Assembly: GCA_037447655.1 (NCBI GenBank)
Contig: JBBHKE010002999.1
Coordinates: 186,001-250,000, forward strand
Direction of reading: 5' to 3'
From: Zygnema cylindricum
Lineage: Eukaryota > Streptophyta > Zygnematophyceae > Zygnematales > Zygnemataceae
Length of the DNA: 64,000 nt
The notes under the pieces are model-generated. The model worked only from the letters and a program-made list of their open reading frames with translations, searched no databases and was not told where the DNA came from. Below, in pieces: positions 57,501 through 64,000 of this stretch; position 1 is the stretch's first letter; every line of letters begins with the position of its first letter. Made by a program: the position numbers and the translations under genes.

Positions 57501-58085
57501 CTTTTCAGCTATGAAATAGACCTCACCATCAAAACTAACAGTGAACCCTCTTTTCTTAGTTCTTGTGACAAAATTTTTCTCATCTAAGACAGCTGTAGAG
57601 TTAGATTTTTGCTAAGCTTGGACCTTTAGATCCACTGATCTTACAAGGTTTGTAATCACAACTCTACCATCCTCCTATTCTATCTCAACAGTGGGGATCT
57701 TCCTCAACTTTGTAAACCACCTATTGTCTTTGCACATATGCATAGATGCTCCGGAATTGATGATCCACCCTTCCTCAGATGGTTCCTTTTTACCTCGAAA
57801 TGCACATTTTTGCTTTCTTGGTATTTCCACTTGGTTATCTCTTTTCTTATTGCGGAGAAGCTCCTTGATTTCTTCTTTGTTGTTGTTTACCTGCCCGTAT
57901 TTGATACTTTACTCTTCCAATCAGGTGCAATCAACCATGTAATGTCTCGGTGTTTTACAAAAGTGACAAACGCATGTCTTTAGAGCTCCCATTTCTTGTT
58001 CATTGGGTTTTCCTCCTTTTTTTTTCCCTTATAGATAACACCTGAACTATCTTTTATGGCCACTGTATTTGGTAGGCCCATAACT
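57501..58085 (-). pseudogene. Copia-H protease and internally deleted gag
   Basis: The protease reads WIINSGASMHMC (about 57770, Asp to Asn) with KLRKIPTVEIE. An intact zinc knuckle CHFCKTPRHYMVDC is at about 57930-57975. Only about 100 bases further lie the gag start MGLPNTVA and the primer-binding site AGTTATGGGCCTACC (about 58070-58084). Nearly all of capsid is therefore deleted between the gag N-terminus and nucleocapsid. Confidence 0.82.
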
Positions 58086-59049
58086 TGAAATTCTGTGGGG
58101 CTCCGTTGCCCCACAGAATGCATAATTCAAAAGTAGCAACTTTGATAGCATCAACCACTTTGGTTCTCCCAATAATAAATTTCACCCTAGCATGCAATCA
58201 TTCTAACCAGCCTCACCCGTGTGAGGACAAGAATCCCTTGGGTCCATCGCAAAAAAAATCACTAAATTTTCTCCTTTGAGCAATTAGTTATGGTTGGCCA
58301 AAGGCGACTAAATTATACAGTAAGTCACCAGGAGAGAGGCGCCTCAAATATTACAAAGTCCTAGTTTGCCTACTCTCTGCTACTTATAACTAAACCCTAG
58401 TCTTTTAGGAACACTGTATAGTACAAAAAGGTATAGTGGCCGATGTAGTTATTGTACGGCCATTGTACGACATGGCCTTCAAGGTGACGCCTGTCAAATC
58501 GAGAGCCATGGTTCCTCCTCCCATCTTCTTTGGTATTAACTAATGTGGCGCCATGTGGTATTGCGTAACGCTATCTCCAAAGGCCGCCAACGACCATTGT
58601 ACGACATGGCCTTCAAGTTGACGCCTGTCAAATCGAGAGTCATGGTTCCTCCTCCCATCTTCTTTGGTATTAACTAATGTGGCGCCATGTGGTATTGCGT
58701 AACGCTATCTCCAAAGGCCGCCAAAAGCTCATTTCGGGTGGCGGCTAGAATGACGGCCGCCTGATCAATTAAATTTACACGGTTAATATTCGCGTTCGTG
58801 CATGAATTATTTCACATCCGTCTGGTGGTCATCTTGGTGTGAATTAGCCGTAAAGTCACAGTTTAATTACGTATCAAACTTAATGAGTGCATTGGTTTGT
58901 TAATTTCTTAATGGTTAAGGCGTCTTGATGTATGTAGTCGATGTGACCTATGTTCAAATTCGGTTAAGGGCGACACTTTGGTAGAAACCGCCCTCTACTT
59001 AAGTCTACCACCTTTCTGAATAGCGCGGCAACCATGGTGTGTCTTTCAT

Positions 59050-59086
<37 letters not shown>
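58086..59086 (-). repeat. Copia-H 5' LTR, diverged, running into a gap
   Basis: On the minus strand it ends ATTTCA before the primer site, like the Copia-C LTR end. 58190-58330 resembles the LTR-A/C segment with the GGGAGTC and GGCCAGCCATAAC parts. A 133-bp tandem duplication occupies 58460-58725 (both units start CCATTGTACGACATGG). A (CT)n run at 59055-59086 meets the 10-N gap, so the LTR start is not seen. Confidence 0.7.
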
Positions 59087-59096
59087 NNNNNNNNNN
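59087..59096. other. Assembly gap (10 N)
   Basis: Ten N at the end of a (CT)n run, probably an unresolved microsatellite and not a measured distance. Confidence 1.
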
Positions 59097-59159
59097 CCTT
59101 AGGCTGCTAGCTAACCGTTTCACCACTATACTCTCACTTCTTTCCACTTCTTCTCAAAC

Positions 59160-59650
59160 TCCATTTTCGCCCTCGCCGACCATTCCCTCGCCTTCTCCCT
59201 GCTCACCTTTCTTCACTCTCATATCACCACTTCGCCAATCGATCGTCGGATTCCATTTTTGCAGCCACGGTTTCCCCAAGATTACTTCATGGTCCCCAAG
59301 AGGTAATACATGAAGCGTGTCATACCATCAGAATTTCCCAATTCCAACGCGTAACCTCGGAGTACGATGGGTAATCGATAAGGAACTTCCGTCGGCCAAT
59401 TGTACCGACTGATGATCCTTTAGCAATACGAGGAGAAATTTTAACCTTTTCACCGTCGACTCGTTGATGAAGTTCCCCGATGCTTCGGAGTCCACCATGA
59501 TGTTAGTTGCGTTCACTCCGATTTGACCCCGAAATATCAAAGGGTCTCCTCCTTCTCCGGCTAACCTCATAACGTTGAGTTTTCCCTTTTTGGTACCTTT
59601 TCGTTTTGGACATTCTCGAGCCACATGATCTGGGGAACCGCACTGAAAGC
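59160..59650 (-). pseudogene. Gypsy-I zinc knuckle and protease
   Basis: Minus strand. An intact knuckle CFQCGSPDHVAREC (about 59600-59640) precedes a retropepsin whose active site reads MVDSEASGNFI, with the usual DSGA changed to DSEA. The dimer region and following motif ILGKPWLQKWNPTIDW (about 59230-59280) is the standard gypsy signature after the protease. Sequence further toward RT is lost at the gap. Confidence 0.82.
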
Positions 59651-60514
59651 ATAGGCCATTTTGCCTCCTCCGCTGAAGCTCCTGAGGGATAAGTCATTGG
59701 TCTTGGTCTTGGTAGGTTTCTTCTTTCTCCGCAGGACGTTGACAACTTCCTTATCCTCGTCAATTGCTCCGAGCTCCATGGGGGTTGGGCCATTGTCTCG
59801 GCGGCTTCCTTCGCCGCTGCTCGACCCGTAATGATAAGGTCTTCGGAGGTTGAAGTCGACCGAATCGGTCCGCTCCGCAAATTGGATGATTGCCGAGAGG
59901 CTAGGAGTCGTGCTTTCTTGAGCAAGCCATTGTTCCACATCCCTACGAATAGAGGATTTAAGCCCCTTCACGTAGCGATCCACGGCTTCATCCTCCGTCA
60001 TCGTGGGTATTTGAACTTTGCACTCGAAGAACCGCTGCGTAAACTCCAACACTGAGGTTCGTTTCTTCATCACTGCGATCTTATCTCTTGCCGCCTTCAC
60101 CGTATTGACGGGCTGCCAAGCGTCACGGAGGAGTTGAATAAAGAGAGCCCAAACGGTCGCTACCTCATCATTCTCCACCATTGTCCTCCACCATGCCCCC
60201 GCTGCCCCTTTAAGAAGACCACCCACATAGTGAATCTTCTCACGATCCGATCAGCTAGGAAAATTCTCGAGATAGTTCGCAACGGAGAATAGCCATGTGT
60301 CAAGGTTCTTGTGTCTTGCAAGGTCAAACTCGTCGGGAAGTCTCAATTTTGGTCTCCTCAAGTCTCTCTCTATGCCTCCATGAGGACGCTCCCCAAGACG
60401 AGACTCCAAGGCTGCGACGGTGTTGCTCAGCAGCGCGTTCTGTAATCTAACGCTTTGCAACTCCCTGAGAACTTGCGCTAACATTTCTGTAGTGGATACG
60501 GCGTGTTCATCCAT
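59567..60514 (-). pseudogene. Gypsy-I gag
   Basis: Starts MDEHAVSTTEMLAQVLREL at 60514 with an N-terminal coiled-coil-like segment (LQNALLSNTVAALESRL). A stop near 60250 is followed by the retrotransposon gag capsid: LKGAAGAWWRTMVE, FIQLLRDAWQPVN, EFTQRFFECKVQIP and DRYVKGLKSSIRRDVE, then a basic region. The frame changes before the knuckle. This is the classic Ty3/gypsy gag, unrelated to Gypsy-M gag. Confidence 0.88.
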
Positions 60515-60535
60515 GCTGTCGAGTCACGAGAAATA

Positions 60536-60547
60536 GCTCAGATACCA
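60536..60547 (-). other. Gypsy-I primer-binding site
   Basis: TGGTATCTGAGC on the minus strand, one mismatch from the complement of the initiator tRNA-Met 3' end, two bases from the LTR end. Confidence 0.85.
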
Positions 60548-60548
60548 G

Positions 60549-61058
60549 TGTAAAAGGGACAATTGCGCGCCAGAGCACACCACAATGCACAGCGGAAAAC
60601 ACCAAGGATCTCCCTGTAGCAACAGTAGCAGCACACAGCACTGACAGACAAAGTTGCGCTTTATTACTTGGAAGAGAGTACAAGGTTGCGCTCGCTGCGT
60701 ATGTCTTTTCGAAGAGTGTCTTATCCACTAAGCCTACCTGACTATTTAAACTAGCTAGCTGTTTGTCAACCTAGTACTGTACAACCGTACACGTGGACCT
60801 TCACGGTCAACCGAGACAAATCCCCGAAATATCTTCTAGAACAATATCGTTCTATCTACATTCCGCGGTGTTGCTATACTGCTAATCTGCGTTGCTCTAC
60901 TGCGCTGCTATGCTGCTATGCCACTAAGTAACTATGTTGCTAAGTTGCTATACTGCTATGTTGCGCTGGTCTAGAATCGCAGCTGCGCTGCTCTGACATC
61001 GCAACCATAGCAGCCTAGTTTCTAACTACTAAGTACCCAACTATGTAACCTTGTTACA
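60549..61058 (-). repeat. Gypsy-I 5' LTR
   Basis: 510 bp with TGTAA...TTACA termini, adjoining the primer-binding site on one side and Copia-G gag on the other. It contains a low-complexity TGCTATGCTGC-like region at 60890-61000. Its 3' partner is not seen. Confidence 0.75.
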
Positions 61059-61635
61059 CTTAGAGACCTCCACATTCCTCTCAAAAACCTTTTTCTAGTC
61101 TTCTTCCTCTAACACTATGCGGATTGCCTGACTTAAGTTCCAATCCCTTTTATCAATTTGAGCTATTCTATTTGATGCATCTCTATAGTCACTAGGTAAT
61201 CCTCTCATTAATAAAACAACTTGTTGAGCATCTGTAAAACATCCTCCATCCAAAGCATTTTTTGCAAACAATCTTTCTATACCCATACATTGTTCAACCA
61301 TGCTTCCGCTTACATACTTATATCCAAAAAGTTTAGTGGCACTACTAAACCAATGATACAAAGAAGTCTCTTAATACCTTTATTCTAGACATTTCCATAG
61401 TTCAGCTGCATTTCTTAACTTAAGGTATGTCATTACCAATTTCTCTGTCAAGGAGTTCTTGATAACCCTTAGACACTCACGGTTCTTCTTCTCCCATCCA
61501 ATTGATGTCTTGGCCAAAGTCCCATCCACCACATCCATTAGCTCCATCACCTCGAAATAGCTCTCGAGCATACACTTCCAGTAGTAATAGTTACATCCCT
61601 CAAATATGGGTAGCCATGGGTGTGGGCCCATAACA
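61059..61635 (-). pseudogene. Copia-G gag, interrupted by Gypsy-I
   Basis: Minus strand. It reads HVMGPHPWLPIFEGCNYYYW from the primer-binding site, but the frame is open further upstream into the LTR (an ATG at 61685). UBN2-like gag continues (LTEKLVMTYLKLRNAAELW, then LLMRGLPSDYRDASNRI, RIVLEEED), broken by two or three stops near 61375. It ends where the Gypsy-I LTR starts at 61058. Confidence 0.85.
61620..61635 (-). other. Copia-G primer-binding site (half-tRNA type)
   Basis: TGTTATGGGCCCACAC on the minus strand, with 12 consecutive bases matching the initiator tRNA-Met anticodon-arm complement, directly after the LTR end ACAACA. Confidence 0.78.
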
Positions 61636-62856
61636 TGTTGTCCTTGGCCTATTTCAGCCATGGATGACTCACTGAAAACACCCACAGACTACCCTAAAAC
61701 AGCTGTGTTTCAGACAGCACAGATTCCTCCACAATGAACACAAACAACCAAAACTTTACCAGCATGTATTGTATTTTATACACTGTAATCCCCCAAAGTA
61801 ATAGCCAAATATACCAAGGAATTCAAAAGATATGAGCTGCAGAGTTTACCAAAAACATCTGACAGCTTATCAAACTAACCAGGTAGACTTCTCACACAAT
61901 TCTATAGAAACAACAATAAAGGCTGATACTACTCACAAATATAGTTTCTAGATCATAGAACATCTACACAAAGTTTCACATCAAAATGTCAATCAGAGTG
62001 ATCACACTAACAGGTCAAATATGCAGAAAAAAACAGTCTGTCATTACTTTGATAAAACTCAGCTGTGATAATAAAATAAACTAAGTCCTACACAAAGTTG
62101 TCTACTGAGCCCTAAACTAATAAAATAGCTACACGTGTAAACAATTACTGTACTCAAATAAAGACAATGTACGTCAACGGTACATCTACTGTACAGGAGG
62201 TACGTCTAAACCCCAATTATGACTTTTATCTAATTTAACAATTGCCACACTAAAAAGTAATTCACTACATACAAATTAATGTTGTTTAAGATATTTACAA
62301 ATTGAAGCCGTACATAAATTGTGTCACTCGCTTAGTTAGCAATTTGCTAATCCGTCCAAGCGTCCGCACAAGTCAGCTCCGAATTTGCGGATCGTCGTTA
62401 GATGTAAAGTAAATCTTCGTCGTGGACGACACGCGTCAAAATCACTTATCCCAATGTGGTCCCATTTTGAATCGAGTTGGTCGACTCGATTCGTATCCAC
62501 CGTTCATTCTTTGTCGTGTATTTTAGCATAGTTCATATACGTCTAGCCGACTGTTGCTGTGCGGTATGAAGCACCTGAGTGCGTACGGCATGTTTTGTCA
62601 CTTGTGGTCCCGCGTGAATCGCGTCCGTCGACACGATTCGAATCAACGTTCCATACTGATTTCGTACAGTACATTTTCTGGTTGTCCAGTGCAAACTTCG
62701 TCCGTGCGATTCTTCGAATTTGCTCGTTCGATATTCGACACTACTGTAACACTATTAGGGGTGAGTACTAAAGTGTTTATACTAAAAATTATTCTAAGTA
62801 CTAATCCCTCTCTCACTGACCCATTTACTGAGTACTAAAGCTTTCTAATCACAACA
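61636..62856 (-). repeat. Copia-G 5' LTR
   Basis: 1,221 bp with TGTTGT...ACAACA termini, matching 52963-54381. The right flank TATTC (62857-62861) repeats the left flank, which closes Copia-G as a 9.9-kb minus-strand insertion (52963-62856). Confidence 0.92.
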
Positions 62857-62861
62857 TATTC

Positions 62862-63228
62862 TCCTGGATATAGAGGAGTAGTGGGGAACATCCTTCCTCC
62901 AACCATATTTTCAGACGTCGCGACTTCTTCTGTGGGAGGGGGATCCACACCTCAGGAGGCCGCACCTTTTACCGGAGGAGGACACGGTTCTGACCTAAAG
63001 GAAGATGATACGTGAGTCATCTCTCCGGCTTAGTTTGTCCTTCCCACCGGGCCTTCCTCTTCCTATTTCACCAATGTTGCAGAGGAAGAAAAGGAAATTA
63101 GGGATATCCGGATCTTTACAGGAGATAGCTCGAGAATCGCATTTTCGGATTTCGAGTTGTTGTGGAAATATTTCACACAAGCCGAAATCAATAAGTACCG
63201 TGGAGGAGCCATTCCGGATAACTTCGAC
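62862..63228 (+). pseudogene. Degenerate coding segment, right half
   Basis: Continues 51986-52957 across the Copia-G insertion. It reads Gly/Pro-rich (SPGYRGVVGNILPPTIF), then IRIFTGDSSRIAFSDFELLW and YFTQAEINKYRGG, with two stops near 63020. No family is recognised. It ends where a minus-strand A/C-type LTR start begins. Confidence 0.45.
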
Positions 63229-63353
63229 TCTAGCTCCCTTTCCAGCCTTCAGTGACTACGACAAGTGTGGGGGCTTGGAGAAGGGAGTCAGGGGCAGACT
63301 GCCTCTACTCTTTTCTATCTAATAAAGACCTAGAAAATACCCAAATATCAACA
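63229..63353 (-). repeat. Fragment of an A/C-family LTR start
   Basis: On the minus strand TGTTGATATTTGGGTATTTTC, then GAGGCAGTCTGCC and CCCCCACACTTGTCGTAG match the first about 125 bp of the Copia-A/C LTR. Homology stops at GGGAGCTAGAG. Confidence 0.85.
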
Positions 63354-63354
63354 G

Positions 63355-64000
63355 ATGGCTCCTAGCATTAAGATCTCGGATCTAACCCTCGATGCTGCCA
63401 TTTTACAAGAGGAGGCTGACTTTGCTGCCGCGGTTGCGACACCTGTGACCGTTACCTTTACACATGACATGAAACTCCAGGCGCAGGGAGGTGCCTATGT
63501 TAACCAGCTGCAAGCAATCCAGGCAGCCCAGGCAGCAACTCGCATGGTTGCCAATCCTAATCGTTGTACCACCCTGCTTAACATCTGGAGACTCCTTTAC
63601 ACAAAGAGGAACGAGTCAGCGATCAAGGAATTCACGGAATTCCGATGCTTGAAGAACGAGACTCCCCCGACTCTCTTCAACCGACTTTCAAGCATTTGTC
63701 AGAAAACGAAACTGTCCACGATTGACCCTCCCGCAATGGCAACTAAATACTTTATCGTTGTCCGCAATTCATTCGGACAAACAAGGCAGACTGCTCTAGA
63801 TAATTGGATTGGCGGACAGGCAATTCAGGACATCAATCCCTCGGCAAATGAAATCTCACTGGTGGCGATGAAATTATATGACCACTTTGTCCAGAGTGAG
63901 GCAAGGGAGAAGGCCGTGACATGCAAAGCCCGAGCAAATTTTGCAGGATTCGCTGGGGAGACCTCTCTGAATGAGGAGGAACAGGCTGAACTTCTAGCTT
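63355..64000 (+). CDS. Gag-like ORF, open to the window end
   Basis: Begins ATGGCTCCTAGC two bases after the LTR terminus and stays open for 215 codons with no stop before the edge. The N-terminal half is Ala/Gln-rich (NQLQAIQAAQAATRM). The middle, WRLLYTKRNESAIKEFTEF, then ETPPTLFNRLSSICQKT, PPAMATKYFIVV and VAMKLYDHFVQSEAREKA, is helical and reads like a retroelement capsid. I see no zinc knuckle yet. The start is uncertain because the LTR junction may have removed upstream codons. The lack of stops sets it apart from every other coding region nearby. It could also be a host gene. Confidence 0.5.
   Translation, partial: MAPSIKISDLTLDAAILQEEADFAAAVATPVTVTFTHDMKLQAQGGAYVNQLQAIQAAQAATRMVANPNRCTTLLNIWRLLYTKRNESAIKEFTEFRCLKNETPPTLFNRLSSICQKTKLSTIDPPAMATKYFIVVRNSFGQTRQTALDNWIGGQAIQDINPSANEISLVAMKLYDHFVQSEAREKAVTCKARANFAGFAGETSLNEEEQAELLA

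Overview
This is transposon-dense nuclear DNA from a eukaryote of the green-plant (streptophyte) lineage. I can support no ordinary host gene in it. The plant signal comes from Ty1/copia and Ty3/gypsy elements whose primer-binding sites match plant-type initiator tRNA-Met, from hAT- and Mutator-like MITEs, and from a gypsy element carrying a cytosine-5 DNA methyltransferase. From memory, methyltransferase-bearing gypsy elements have been reported in a charophyte alga (and methyltransferases in other retrotransposons of dinoflagellates), so a charophyte or early land plant is my best guess. Species cannot be read from the window. Almost every coding region is broken by stops and frameshifts. 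There are two assembly gaps (41775-41983 and 59087-59096).

Left part, 1-32810. Copia-A (1-5471, +) lacks most of its 5' LTR. Copia-D (about 5859-9899, +) is cut off inside its reverse transcriptase by a (GAGGGA)n polypurine array. Copia-B (10782-27372, -) sits in that array with a 5-bp target duplication (GGGTG). Copia-B is itself split inside its RNase H by Gypsy-M (11973-22405, +), a 10.4-kb element ordered LTR, gag, protease, DNA methyltransferase, RT, RNase H, integrase, PHD finger, LTR. Copia-C (28227-32494, +) is a second insertion in the same purine-rich array. It is a non-autonomous element with no integrase or RT but one open 298-codon ORF.

Middle part, 32811-50844. Gypsy-E is a truncated minus-strand chromovirus-like pol (about 34380-36745). 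A palindrome (37518-37800) is followed by a 49-bp tandem-repeat block and an RLE-type (R2-like) non-LTR retroelement (38828-41774) that runs into a gap. A 1.3-kb inverted-repeat transposon (45703-47004) contains an 803-bp foldback element with an 8-bp target duplication. A solo LTR of the copia-A/C family (48588-50320) carries a hAT-type MITE inserted 12 bp inside its end. About 3.7 kb at 41984-45702 and 1.5 kb at 47079-48582 hold nothing I can assign.

Right part, 50845-64000. A mosaic minus-strand LTR region surrounds a proline/serine-rich degenerate coding segment. That segment is interrupted by Copia-G (52963-62856, -, target duplication TATTC). Inside Copia-G lie Gypsy-I (-), Copia-H (-, internally deleted) and 2.5 kb of unassigned AT-rich repeats. 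An uninterrupted gag-like ORF starts at 63355 and runs off the window.

The standout is Gypsy-M, which combines a DNA-methylation writer and a PHD reader-type finger in one retroelement polyprotein region. A second consistent theme is that the copia-A/B/C/G/H family has a primer-binding site matching the anticodon stem-loop of initiator tRNA-Met, so the gag ATG lies inside the site.
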